Assembly (NCBI GenBank): GCA_009377745.1
Contig: WHTK01000002.1
Coordinates: forward strand, 108,771-172,770
Reading direction: 5' to 3'
Length of the DNA: 64,000 bases
DNA from: Dehalococcoidia bacterium
GTDB lineage: Bacteria > Chloroflexota > Dehalococcoidia > DSTF01 > WHTK01
Position numbers and translations under genes: made by a program. The notes below the pieces were generated by a model. It was not told the origin of the DNA. It did no database searches and saw only the letters and a list, made by a program, of their open reading frames with translations. The stretch's first letter is position 1. Each line of letters begins with the position of its first letter. This document shows, piece by piece, positions 18,203 through 25,450 of this stretch.

Positions 18203-18235
18203 GCGAGGGACCTGAGATTTCCTCAGGTCCCTCGC
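18203..18235. terminator. 14-bp perfect hairpin downstream of the small cupin gene
   Basis: GCGAGGGACCTGAG, loop ATTTC, CTCAGGTCCCTCGC. It lies nine bases beyond the stop of the minus-strand cupin. It is similar in style to the hairpin at 14941, with a long GC-rich stem and no T-run. The rest of the 300-base gap back to the tRNA shows nothing recognisable. Confidence 0.55.
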
Positions 18236-18244
18236 CGTACGTCA

Positions 18245-18615
18245 TCAACGCTGTTGCGCTTCCAGGTTCTTGGCCGCAACCTCGAGCGTTTTCTGGAGAT
18301 CCGCCGTAGGAGAAAACTCCACCGTCTCAGCATCTCCAGGCATTCGATCTTGTGGCCAGGCGGGGCGTAGTAGGCCTCGCCGGCGCTGATCACCTCATCA
18401 TGGTCCTTGTAGATGAAGCGGATCTTGCCCTTGAAGAGGTATCCCCAGTGCGGGCTTTGGCAGTTGTCATCGGGAAGGCCAACAAAGAGCGGACTGAAGT
18501 CAGTCCCTCCCTTTATCTTCTCGAAGTAGCCGGTGAACTCGCCCCAATCGGCGAAGTGGCCTTCGTAGGAATCTCCCATCGTCTCGGCGGGCAGGCTGTC
18601 TCTTGATGCATGCAT
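18245..18615 (-). CDS. small single-domain cupin protein, frameshifted
   Basis: About 123 residues. From the ATG at 18613-18615 (AAAGGA upstream) it reads GHFADWGEFTGYFEKIKGGT, then QSPHWGYLFKGKIRFIYKD and AYYAPPGHKIECLE. This is a cupin barrel like those in small proteins that accompany catabolic operons. A missing base near 18337 throws the frame; the correct continuation DAETVEFSPTADLQKTLEV is in the next frame and ends at 18245. The HWGYLFKG motif supplies one metal-type His. It is 34 bases downstream of the small barrel gene at 18650, so the two form one unit. Confidence 0.65.
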
Positions 18616-18649
18616 TTCTAAGTATCCTTTCGTTTGAAGTCTGTCGGCT

Positions 18650-18897
18650 TTACATGAATTGTGTAACTTCGACTTTGTAGACCCGGGCGTGTGAGCCGAA
18701 GACCGGCGGCAGCGACGCCTGGATCGCCTCGGCGCTGTCCCCCTCCACCTCGACCCAGCCGCCGTGATGGCCGTAGGGCAGGAGCAGAAGAAGTCGCGTC
18801 CCTTCATGACGTCAGCGACGCCCACGGCCTGCATCTCGCGGTCCAGTTCCTCGCACTCTTCAGATGTGTGCTCGCAGGTGATGATGAATTGAGTAAT
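18650..18897 (-). CDS. small dimeric-barrel-like protein, frameshifted, possible ATT start
   Basis: About 82 residues, unrecognised by name. It reads TQFIITCEHTSEECEELDRE, MKGRDFFCSCP, then in another frame YGHHGGWVEVEGDSAEAIQA and a closing YKVEVTQFM. The alternating strand and helix lengths, and the GDSAEAIQASLPP helix, suggest a ferredoxin-like dimeric alpha-beta barrel as in EthD/YCII-type proteins. A missing base near 18780 breaks the frame. No ATG or GTG fits: an AGGAGG stands seven to eight bases before ATT at 18895-18897, so either ATT is the start or the start codon is mutated. It precedes the small cupin. Confidence 0.5.
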
Positions 18898-18926
18898 AGT
18901 CCTTCCTCCTTTCGCGTTAGTCGTAA

Positions 18927-19046
18927 CTACCTTGATTCGCTCGGCATCGGTTGGCCCATGGCGCCAGATCCTGCCTCCAGCAGACGCCGGATCGTCTCCA
19001 TCTCGGCGCGAGTCTCCTTGCGAAGGTCGAGCAGAGCTGGAGTCAC
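18927..19046 (-). CDS. short ORF or gene fragment upstream of the barrel/cupin pair
   Basis: The minus strand reads VTPALLDLRKETRAEMETIR followed by RLLEAGSGAMGQ and a stop at 18927. Codon choice and the helical, charged composition look like real protein. It opens after an in-frame TAG, so it may be a 39-residue peptide from GTG 19046 or the tail of a gene cut by the repeat unit upstream. No ribosome binding site supports the GTG. Family unknown. Confidence 0.3.
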   Translation of the reverse strand: MTPALLDLRKETRAEMETIRRLLEAGSGAMGQPMPSESR

Positions 19047-19208
19047 TCTCTTCGCGGTGGAGAACGGCCTCCTAAGCTAGAACACGTTCAACCAGACGCG
19101 CGCATTCACGGCAATTTCGAGACCTCGGAGGCTGCGATCAAGACGTTCGTCCGCGGGACGATAGAGAACTCAGGGCAGGGAATAAGACCCATGGAAGGTT
19201 TGCGGGAT

Positions 19209-19364
19209 GCGAGAATCCCCTGTCTCGGGGACAGAACGCAGCGACCTGCCTTGAGTCGAAAGGCGGTTTTGCGGTTTGAGACTAACTCCCGCGGTTTGAG
19301 ACCAACCCCGACATCCTTGCTTCCAAGTAGGCTGTCGCGGGTTCGAGTCCCGTCCCCCGCTCCA
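19209..19364 (+). repeat. repeat copy A ending in a tRNA-Gly(TCC) 3' half
   Basis: About 155 bases, matching copy B at 22149-22307. A 48-base block (19261-19308) is identical in both. The final 50 bases, from CTTGCTTCCAAG through GCGGGTTCGAGTCCCGT to CCCCCGCTCCA, are an anticodon arm, T arm and acceptor 3' strand with T73 and CCA, as in tRNA-Gly(TCC). No 5' half is present. Repeated tRNA 3' halves are the usual footprint of site-specific integration. Confidence 0.7.
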
Positions 19365-19492
19365 ATCCCCTTTTTCGAACCTGAACCTCTGTAAATCTCG
19401 CCTTGGCTCGAGGGCCGCCCAGATTTCGTAGAGCCCCATGGACCCGGGCGGGCAACGGTCAAGGCCCTCCCGGAGCGCTTAACAGTTATGAC

Positions 19493-19531
19493 TTGACAGG
19501 ATCACCCCCCCCCCGAGACTGCTGCTATGCA
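19493..19531 (+). promoter_or_regulatory. TTGACA with poly-C tract upstream of the secretion cassette
   Basis: A perfect -35-like TTGACA (19493-19498) is followed by a run of ten C (19505-19514) and a TATGCA (19526-19531). The spacing of 27 is too long for a normal promoter, and the C-run lies exactly in the spacer. It may be a promoter whose spacing varies by slippage, or a coincidence. Confidence 0.3.
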
Positions 19532-19581
19532 GACGCCCGAGATGCGGCGTCACAGCAGCCAGGAATTGGCAGGAATAACGC

Positions 19582-19617
19582 AAGGAGGCGATCCCACGAA
19601 TCGCCTCCTTTCCTTTT
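19582..19617 (+). terminator. intrinsic terminator or leader hairpin before the secretion cassette
   Basis: AAGGAGGCGAT, loop CCCACGA, ATCGCCTCCTT, then TCCTTTT: an 11-bp perfect stem with a T-rich tail. It lies 36 bases before the first exported-protein gene. It either ends upstream transcription or acts as a leader attenuator. The stem also buries an AGGAGG. Confidence 0.7.
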
Positions 19618-19652
19618 GGAGGTGAGATAGAGAGCAGTTTTTGGAGGTCTCT

Positions 19653-20067
19653 ATGCTGCGTAAAGTGCTTTTTGCCCTCGTTATCGGCGGTGTCGTGTCC
19701 AGCGCAGTCTATGGTTTGGCCGCGACTCTGGACCTTGTGTCTGATGACCTGGGTTCCGGAGACGACGTGGTAGCGTCCTGCGACACAGACGGTGTGGGGG
19801 CCACCTACACGGTGGCCTATTCGGCCAGCCCCAGGTCCCGGCTATATAGTCACCGAAGTCGTCGTGGATGGCATCGACGCCACGAACTGCGACGGACAGG
19901 ACGCGTATGTCACCCTTACGGGGCCGACCGCTGGCGCGGAGCTAGTAAGCGCTGGTCCCATCGTCATCGCTGGGGCCACCGTAACGGTGCCGATTACGAC
20001 TCCTGTCCTGGCATCGGCTGTTATCGATGTGCACGTCGCGATCACCGGCGACGACCCGTCTCCGTAA
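19653..20067 (+). CDS. small exported protein 1 (SipW-substrate-like), frameshifted
   Basis: About 137 residues from the ATG at 19653 (GGAGG six bases upstream). An N-terminal signal segment (LRKVLFALVIGGVVSSAVYG) precedes a beta-rich body with two Cys (ASCDTDG and TNCDGQD). It ends VDVHVAITGDDPSP in the second frame. One extra base near 19835 changes the frame between YTVAYSAS and GPGYIVTEVVVDGI. The body aligns end to end with protein 2 (20152-20544), so the two are paralogues. The short signal followed by a beta-sandwich-like domain resembles TasA/CalY-type substrates of SipW signal peptidases; that identity is inferred. Confidence 0.65.
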
Positions 20068-20151
20068 CCTCCGCAGTGACCTTTGGCACCAGATTCGAGT
20101 CTCAGCGAAGTCCCACTCCAGCCGTGCGACTCTCTGCAAGGACTCTAGAAT

Positions 20152-20544
20152 ATGCTCAGGGTCCTCCTGGCGTTAACCACGGGAAGCGCGGTCTTCGCGG
20201 TGGTCTACGCACAGGCGGCCGGCCTTGGCGTGGCGTCCGCGAGTCTGGCTGCCGGCGATGCTTCGGTCTTAGCCTGCGACCAGGACGGCGTAAGCATCAC
20301 GTATGCCGTGGTCTTCGACAGTGGGCCCGATAACCGCTGGGAGGTTACCAGCGTGACCGTGGGTGGCATTAGCGCCGCCTGCAATGGGGGCCTGCTCTAC
20401 ATGGTCGCGGTAAACGGGTCCGGAACGGCGCTGGCGAGCGCTGGTCCAGTGACGGTCAGCGCCACCTCTGCGGTTGTTGACCTGACGCCAGATCCGCCTG
20501 CCGCAGCGCTGACCGGCGTGCATCTCGTCATAGTTGGGCCGTAG
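20152..20544 (+). CDS. small exported protein 2, paralogue of protein 1
   Basis: 130 residues, intact. The signal segment LRVLLALTTGSAVFAVVYAQ is followed by a beta-rich domain: ASVLACDQDGVSITYAVVFD, WEVTSVTVGGISAACNGG and LTGVHLVIVGP. The Cys pair matches that of protein 1 and could form a disulfide outside the cell. No ribosome binding site stands out before the ATG. I do not recognise a named domain. The small size, export signal and neighbouring dedicated signal peptidase suggest a fibre or matrix subunit, which is inference. Confidence 0.7.
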   Translation: MLRVLLALTTGSAVFAVVYAQAAGLGVASASLAAGDASVLACDQDGVSITYAVVFDSGPDNRWEVTSVTVGGISAACNGGLLYMVAVNGSGTALASAGPVTVSATSAVVDLTPDPPAAALTGVHLVIVGP

Positions 20545-20562
20545 GACCGAGCGGCTTGACGC

Positions 20563-21339
20563 GTGAGTGTGTGGCGCGTCCTCAGCTTGGTCATCCTGGG
20601 CACCGTAGTTGCCGGCACCGTCGGCTGGGCGGCGAGCCTGGGTGTGGACAGCCGTCGCCTTACGACTTTCACAGTCGAGCAGACCGTTCCTGTCCCGACG
20701 AACACGCCCACTCCAACCAGCACTCCTACCCCAACTCCTACTCCGACCGCAACGAACACGCCGACACCCACGCCGACCAACACTCCGACTCCCTCGCCTA
20801 CACCAACCGCGACTAGCACGCCAACCCCAACGGCGACGCCGAGGCCGCCATACATTCTGCGCAGCACAATTTTGAGCGCCTGTACACCGGCTGGTACCGT
20901 CGGCGGTGTCGGCAATGACTTGCGACCAACGAGTGGCACCTCGGCAAACATTGTCCGATCTGGTCCTGCAAATACGCAGAATGCTATCTACTTCGCATTT
21001 ACTACGCTCGCCGCAGACCCCAACCTGAGCACCTGGAATTCTGGTAACTACGTTGTCCAGCTCAATGTTACTGCCCGGAACAGCCAGGCCCTTGATTATC
21101 AGATTGAGGTCCTGCGCGTTGCCGCCAACTGCACTGTTGTTGCAAGCCTGGGACAATCGGGTGAGCAAACGGGCACTGGACTGAAGACGTTCACCATACC
21201 GGTTGCGACTTCAACAGGCAGCCCAACCGACCGAGTCCAGATTCGAGTCCTGGTTGATACCGGTGGAGGCTCCGCCACGGCGCGTCAGCTCGGCCTCCAA
21301 CTCAATACGTCGAATTCGAGGTTAACCGTCCCTTGGTAA
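20563..21339 (+). CDS. exported protein 3 with Thr-Pro stalk
   Basis: 258 residues from a GTG. The signal-like segment (VLSLVILGTVVAGTVGWAAS) is followed by LGVDSRRL, echoing the start of proteins 1 and 2. Residues about 45-95 are almost pure Thr-Pro repeats (TNTPTPT, STPTPTPTPT), a rigid extended stalk. The C-terminal 160 residues form a beta-rich domain with two Cys (LSACTPAG, AANCTVVAS) and end in LNTSNSRLTVPW. No LPXTG or second membrane segment is seen. It may carry a domain away from the cell surface. The opposite-strand frame of the stalk gives a GVGVG-rich ORF that is an artefact. Confidence 0.7.
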   Translation: MSVWRVLSLVILGTVVAGTVGWAASLGVDSRRLTTFTVEQTVPVPTNTPTPTSTPTPTPTPTATNTPTPTPTNTPTPSPTPTATSTPTPTATPRPPYILRSTILSACTPAGTVGGVGNDLRPTSGTSANIVRSGPANTQNAIYFAFTTLAADPNLSTWNSGNYVVQLNVTARNSQALDYQIEVLRVAANCTVVASLGQSGEQTGTGLKTFTIPVATSTGSPTDRVQIRVLVDTGGGSATARQLGLQLNTSNSRLTVPW

Positions 21340-21353
21340 GGCGGGGCTTCCGG

Positions 21354-21863
21354 ATGCATCTCCAAGGAGTTAGACGGCAGGTTCTGTCTCTGGAGTTCAG
21401 GCATGTTTGGATTCTGGCCTGTATCATCTTTGCCATCCTCTGGTTATTCATGTTAAGACCCCAGTTCCTTGGTGGCCCCGCGTCTTACATCACAGTGCGC
21501 GGCAGTAGCATGGAACCTGCGCTTAGCAGCGGCGACCTCGCTGTTCTTCGGGCTAAAAGTACCTACGGCCTCGGCGACACGATCGGCTTTCGCATACCTC
21601 AGGGGGAGGTGGGTGCAGGACTTGTGGTCATTCATCGTGTCGTGGGCGGTCCCGGCGACGCCGGATACATCACCAGAGGTGACAATCGCGCCGAGATCGA
21701 CATGTGGCAGCCGCGGCACGAAGACGTTCTCGGAGAGGTATGGATACACGTTCCAAAGGGCGGCCGCGTGCTCGAGGCAATGCGAAAGCCACCGGTATTG
21801 GCCGGCCTTGCAGGGGTACTCGCGGCCGTAATGGTGCTGACCACAGGAAGGCGACGGAGGTGA
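21354..21863 (+). CDS. SipW/ER-type signal peptidase I
   Basis: About 169 residues. A membrane segment (VWILACIIFAILWLFML) leads to the catalytic Ser motif RGSSMEPALSSGD. The second motif is VVIHRVVGG, with His in place of the usual Lys, and the third is YITRGDNRAEID. Ser-His-Asp is the catalytic set of the archaeal, eukaryotic and Bacillus SipW branch, not of ordinary bacterial LepB. A C-terminal membrane segment (LAGLAGVLAAVMVL) precedes a basic tail. SipW enzymes process a few dedicated substrates, which suits the three exported proteins upstream. An alternative TTG start at 21333 overlaps the preceding stop. Confidence 0.85.
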   Translation: MHLQGVRRQVLSLEFRHVWILACIIFAILWLFMLRPQFLGGPASYITVRGSSMEPALSSGDLAVLRAKSTYGLGDTIGFRIPQGEVGAGLVVIHRVVGGPGDAGYITRGDNRAEIDMWQPRHEDVLGEVWIHVPKGGRVLEAMRKPPVLAGLAGVLAAVMVLTTGRRRR

Positions 21864-21887
21864 CGCATAACGGACGTCCCTTATGCG
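21864..21887 (+). terminator. hairpin at the end of the secretion cassette
   Basis: CGCATAA, loop CGGACGTCCC, TTATGCG directly after the signal peptidase stop codon. The loop itself can pair (GGAC/GTCC). There is no T-run. The following 250 bases up to repeat copy B show no gene. Confidence 0.45.
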
Positions 21888-22148
21888 CATCGCTCGGCGG
21901 GTATGGCCGGCGCTCTAATGGGCGTAGCAGCAAGCGCGCTCGCGTGATCAACGACCACACGACACCCTATCATCTGGGACATCTATAGCACGGTGTCGTC
22001 TCAATCCGTCTGGGCGCAGTCTATTAACCGAGAGAACGGTTCTGCTGACCAGAAACGCTGGATGCGTCGAGAGATTTCATGCCCTTTGTCTACCAGACAA
22101 TGGCCAGGTTTCGGATCTCAACCAAATTCGACCTAAACTCGGAAGTGC

Positions 22149-22307
22149 TAGAATTCCGCTGTCCCGGGGACAAAACCCCCGGCAAGCTGCCTGAAGTTCG
22201 AGAAGGCGGTTTTGCGGTTTGAGACTAACTCCCGCGGTTTGAGACCAACCCGCGACAGCCTGCTTGGAAGCAAGGTTGTCGCGGGTTCGAGTCCCGTCCC
22301 CGCCCCA
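22149..22307 (+). repeat. repeat copy B with flipped anticodon-arm segment
   Basis: Matches copy A, including the identical 48-base block at 22204-22251, and ends in the same T arm (GCGGGTTCGAGTCCCGT) and CCCCGCCCCA. The 19 bases between CGACA and TGTCG (22258-22276) are the reverse complement of those in copy A with two mismatches. The anticodon triplet therefore reads TGG instead of TCC. The two copies face the same way and enclose the secretion cassette. Confidence 0.65.
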
Positions 22308-22549
22308 GATTCTTACCTTCCTACTAGAATGTCCTCGACTGGCCGGCACCAGACCGCTCACCGGCGGCACGCTCCACGCATGAGAAGGAGGCGTCGTGAC
22401 TCGGGCAGATGGAACCTCGTATTTTTCTATCGGTATCGTCTTTAGCCTTCCAGCGTAGGCTGAGATCCGGTCCAGGCCATCTGGCGGCCTTCACGGAGCC
22501 GACACAGCTCGCGACCTGCCGGGCCAGTCGAGAATCCTGCCCGGGTAGT

Positions 22550-22585
22550 ATCGTTTCCTCTAGCGATATCGCTGGAGGAAACGAT
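22550..22585. promoter_or_regulatory. 36-bp palindrome covering the ribosome binding site of the next gene
   Basis: ATCGTTTCCTCTAGCGAT is followed directly by ATCGCTGGAGGAAACGAT, an almost perfect dyad (17 of 18). The right arm contains GGAGG and the first two bases of the ATG at 22584. As DNA it could be an operator; as RNA it would bury the ribosome binding site. Confidence 0.75.
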
Positions 22586-22928
22586 GGACGAAATCCTGGG
22601 CATTGCCCGAATCAAGATTCACGAAGGCAAACTCGACGAATATAAGAAGCTCGCAGCCGAGTTTATAGAGCTAGCTCGCACGAAGGACACCGGCACACTC
22701 CAGTACGACTCGTTCTTTAACGACGATTACAGCGAGTGCATCGTAATCGAGAGGTATCGAGATTCGGAATCCCTGCTTCAGCACAGCGCGAACCAGGGCG
22801 ACAGGATGGCTGAGCTTTTAAAGATCTGCACGATATCTGGCGAAGTCTGTGGCTCTCCGAGCCTGGAGCTAAAGAGTGCGCTCGAAAGTTACGGCGTCCC
22901 GGTCTTCAGCCCGTATATGTCACTCTGA
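22584..22928 (+). CDS. antibiotic-biosynthesis-monooxygenase (ABM/YgiN-like) domain protein
   Basis: A 114-residue protein with the ferredoxin-like ABM pattern: LGIARIKIHEGKLDEYKKLA, TLQYDSFFNDDYSECIVIER and YRDSESLLQHSANQGDRMAE. ABM proteins are dimeric; some are quinol monooxygenases and many have no known activity. The start codon lies in the right arm of a 36-bp palindrome. It has no operon partner: the region to 23223 holds only a decayed VOC fragment. Confidence 0.75.
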   Translation: MDEILGIARIKIHEGKLDEYKKLAAEFIELARTKDTGTLQYDSFFNDDYSECIVIERYRDSESLLQHSANQGDRMAELLKICTISGEVCGSPSLELKSALESYGVPVFSPYMSL

Positions 22929-22994
22929 TTCGACCGGTTCGCGTATCAGCGCGGACCAACGCCGTGACCGCCCAGGAGGTTACGATCCCTCGAT

Positions 22995-23090
22995 TGGGAT
23001 CTTGGTCAGAAGGCAATTGACTTCTACACCACTCAGCTCGGCTTCACTGTCTTGAGCATCGAACGATTGATGCGCAAATTGACACGTTCC
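22995..23090 (+). pseudogene. remnant of a glyoxalase/VOC protein
   Basis: Within the 295-base gap the plus strand reads DLGQKAIDFYTTQLGFTVLS, the standard first strand-helix of vicinal-oxygen-chelate proteins. No start codon or metal ligands are left, and the frame soon ends. The rest of the gap up to 23223 has no other recognisable content. Confidence 0.45.
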
Positions 23091-23223
23091 CGTAGGCGGT
23101 CGCATTGCGCGTCCGTCACAGCAGTACGGTGAAATGTAGACAGAGGCAAGCTCAACCTTCGGCGGACGCCGGGCAGAGTGGCGAACTACCTCACTCAGTG
23201 TCCCAACGAGAGGAGATAAGAAA

Positions 23224-23817
23224 ATGCAGATCAAGACGCACATGGGTGTAAGCATCGATGGGTTGGTTACGTCGGCGGACGGCTTGGCGGCGTGGGAGTG
23301 GGACCCCGGCTACGACGGCAAGAGTCCCCCTCCCGGTTACTCCGATTTCATGGAGAACGTCGGCGCCGTGGTCATGGGACGCACGACCTTCGAGCAAGGC
23401 CTGCCGGAATGGAAGGACGCCTGGCCATGGGGTGAGCGGCCGATTCGAGTCCTGACGCACCGGCCGTTGCCCGAGGGGGCGCCGGCGACGGTGAAGGCCT
23501 CCTTGGGCGGTCCTAAAGCTGTGGTCGACGAGCTCAAGAAGACCGGCATAACGAATGACGTGCAGCTACTCGGCGGTCCTAAGGCCATACAGTCGTTCAT
23601 CGACGCCGACCTGCTCGACCGTCTAGGTATCGTGGTGCTGCCGGTCCTGCTCGAGTCGGGCATCCCTCTGTTCCCCGTCAAGGCCACGGCCTTCTCGCGC
23701 GAGGTCTGGGACAAGTCATCGCACAAACCGGCAAGGGAAACGGTGCGCACGATGCGACTCGAGTCTCAGAAACAGCTCGAAGGTCGCGCTGTGCACATGG
23801 TCTACGCCTTTACCTAA
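23224..23817 (+). CDS. RibD C-terminal/dihydrofolate reductase-family protein 1
   Basis: 197 residues; AGAGGAGA precedes the ATG. It reads MGVSIDGLVTSADG near the start, FMENVGAVVMGRTTFEQGLP, DVQLLGGPKAIQSFIDADLL and IVVLPVLLESGIPLFP. This is the fold of the RibD reductase domain and of YyaP/YwjB-type proteins. These bind NADPH and reduce unknown small molecules. It is one of three intact relatives within 2.1 kb, each with quite different sequence, so this is accumulation of family members and not recent tandem duplication. Confidence 0.85.
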   Translation: MQIKTHMGVSIDGLVTSADGLAAWEWDPGYDGKSPPPGYSDFMENVGAVVMGRTTFEQGLPEWKDAWPWGERPIRVLTHRPLPEGAPATVKASLGGPKAVVDELKKTGITNDVQLLGGPKAIQSFIDADLLDRLGIVVLPVLLESGIPLFPVKATAFSREVWDKSSHKPARETVRTMRLESQKQLEGRAVHMVYAFT

Positions 23818-23868
23818 CGCTACCGTCGTAGCCGGCTTCGATCATGGCGGACCAGCTACGCGGCGGAG

Positions 23869-24459
23869 CTACCGCACGCCGGGCGGACCGCTGAGCACCG
23901 TCGGGACGTACTCGAGCAGTTGGATTCTGCCGTCGAAAGTCCGGTTGGCAACCATGTCGAGCGCAACATCGGGATAGCCGTCGTAGATCCGCTCCCTACC
24001 GGTGCTCCCGGTGATCACCGGGAAGACGACCACCCGGTAACGGTCCACCAGGCCTGCCTCGAGGAGAGACCTGCACAGCGTGAGGCTGCCGAGGGTGCTC
24101 AAGTTTGTGCCGTTGCGCTTCATCGCTGCCACCGCCTCGGCTGCATCCCCGTTGACCAGCTGGGTATTGGCCCACGACAACGGGGCCTCCAGTGTTGAGG
24201 AAAACACCACCTTGGGCACTCTGGCGAGTTCAGCTATAGACCCGCGCTCTTCCTCCGTGAAGTCCGAGTCTGGTGCGCTGGCGAATCCGTACATCAGCCG
24301 GTAGGTGTTCGCGCCCATCAACAGCGTGTAGTCGCGGTCGGGTCGCTCGTCGAGCCAGGCGAGATATTCCGGGCCCTGGATTCCCCACCACCCGGGCCAG
24401 CCTTCGGCGGACGCGTAGCCGTCAAGTGAGGTAATGAAGTCCACTATCAATTCCGACAT
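23869..24459 (-). CDS. RibD C-terminal/dihydrofolate reductase-family protein 2
   Basis: 196 residues with the family pattern: LIVDFITSLDGYASAEGWPG, YTLLMGANTYRLMYGFA, VPKVVFSSTLEAPLSWANTQ, LSTLGSLTLCRSLLEAGLVD and RVVVFPVITGSTGRERIYDG. The strand-ending SSTL and G-S-L-x-x-x-x-LLEAGLVD pieces are typical. It faces protein 1 tail to tail. The start at 24459 lies 26 bases from a repeat that also stands upstream of protein 3. Confidence 0.85.
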   Translation of the reverse strand: MSELIVDFITSLDGYASAEGWPGWWGIQGPEYLAWLDERPDRDYTLLMGANTYRLMYGFASAPDSDFTEEERGSIAELARVPKVVFSSTLEAPLSWANTQLVNGDAAEAVAAMKRNGTNLSTLGSLTLCRSLLEAGLVDRYRVVVFPVITGSTGRERIYDGYPDVALDMVANRTFDGRIQLLEYVPTVLSGPPGVR

Positions 24460-24484
24460 TGTTTCTTCCCCTTCGGTCTCTAGT

Positions 24485-24700
24485 TGATGTGTCGCCTAAA
24501 TAGTGATCTGTCGTAGTGTGGGTGGGATGGTGGCTGGGGCTTTGGAGATGACGGGTGGGCAGCGGGTTGAGCTGGAGGGGCTTGCTCGTTCGCACACCGC
24601 GCCGGCTCGGGAGGTGCGCCAGGCCAAGGCGTTGTTGTGGGCCGCCGCGGAGGGAACCGCTGCTGGGGGCGCGCAAGAGCCGCGAACCAGGGCTCCATGA
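24485..24700 (+). mobile_element. IS630-type transposase remnant with terminal repeat
   Basis: GATGTGTCGCCTAAATAGTGATC (24485-24507; 23 bases, given here as positions with its core TAAATAGTGATC) is followed 43 bases later by an ATG-led frame. That frame reads MTGGQRVELEGLARSHTAPA, then REVRQAKALLWAAAEGTA, the first helix-turn-helix of IS630-family transposases. The frame then runs into unrelated sequence and stops, so about 85% of the transposase is missing. A second copy of the terminal repeat is at 25323-25345. Confidence 0.6.
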
Positions 24701-24731
24701 TGCGGCCGGCTCGGGCTAGCAAGCCCGGTGG

Positions 24732-25289
<558 letters not shown>

Positions 25290-25322
25290 TTCGCAAGAGT
25301 ACCACCGATGGGGTACACCGGC

Positions 25323-25345
25323 GATGTGTCGCTTAAATAGTGATC
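25323..25345 (+). repeat. second copy of the IS630-type terminal repeat
   Basis: Differs from the copy at 24485-24507 at one position and has the same orientation. On its right-hand side it abruptly cuts the start of an NTF2-like gene. No transposase sequence adjoins this copy. Confidence 0.6.
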
Positions 25346-25387
25346 GGCGGCGTTAAACTGGTCAATGACGGCCGCGGTGTCGGACAT
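25346..25387 (-). pseudogene. N-terminal stub of an NTF2-like gene cut at the repeat
   Basis: The minus strand reads MSDTAAVIDQFNAA and then enters the repeat at 25345. This opening is typical of NTF2/SnoaL-like proteins. Nothing of the remaining 100 or more residues is seen on either side. Confidence 0.4.
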
Positions 25388-25450
25388 GGCCACATCGTCG
25401 AGCCTCGCAGCAACTCCAAGACGGAATAGCTACCGTGCCTAGTCAGGCGT

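Noticed and set aside
19209-19364. A complete tRNA-Gly gene at copies A, B or C
   Set aside because: No 5' acceptor or D arm is present upstream in any copy, and the anticodon stems pair poorly.
19106-19462. Minus-strand ORFs with a GTRTRD motif over repeat copy A (and 22077-22370 over copy B)
   Set aside because: The motif is the antisense translation of the tRNA-Gly T arm and acceptor; there is no ribosome binding site and the frame differs between copies.
20397-20951. 184-residue minus-strand ORF rich in Val and Gly (GVGVGVLVAVGVG)
   Set aside because: It is the antisense of the Thr-Pro stalk of exported protein 3, whose signal segment and neighbours support the plus strand.
22584-22928. 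Heme-degrading IsdG-type function for the ABM protein
   Set aside because: The characteristic Asn-Trp-His set of heme-degrading members is not visible.
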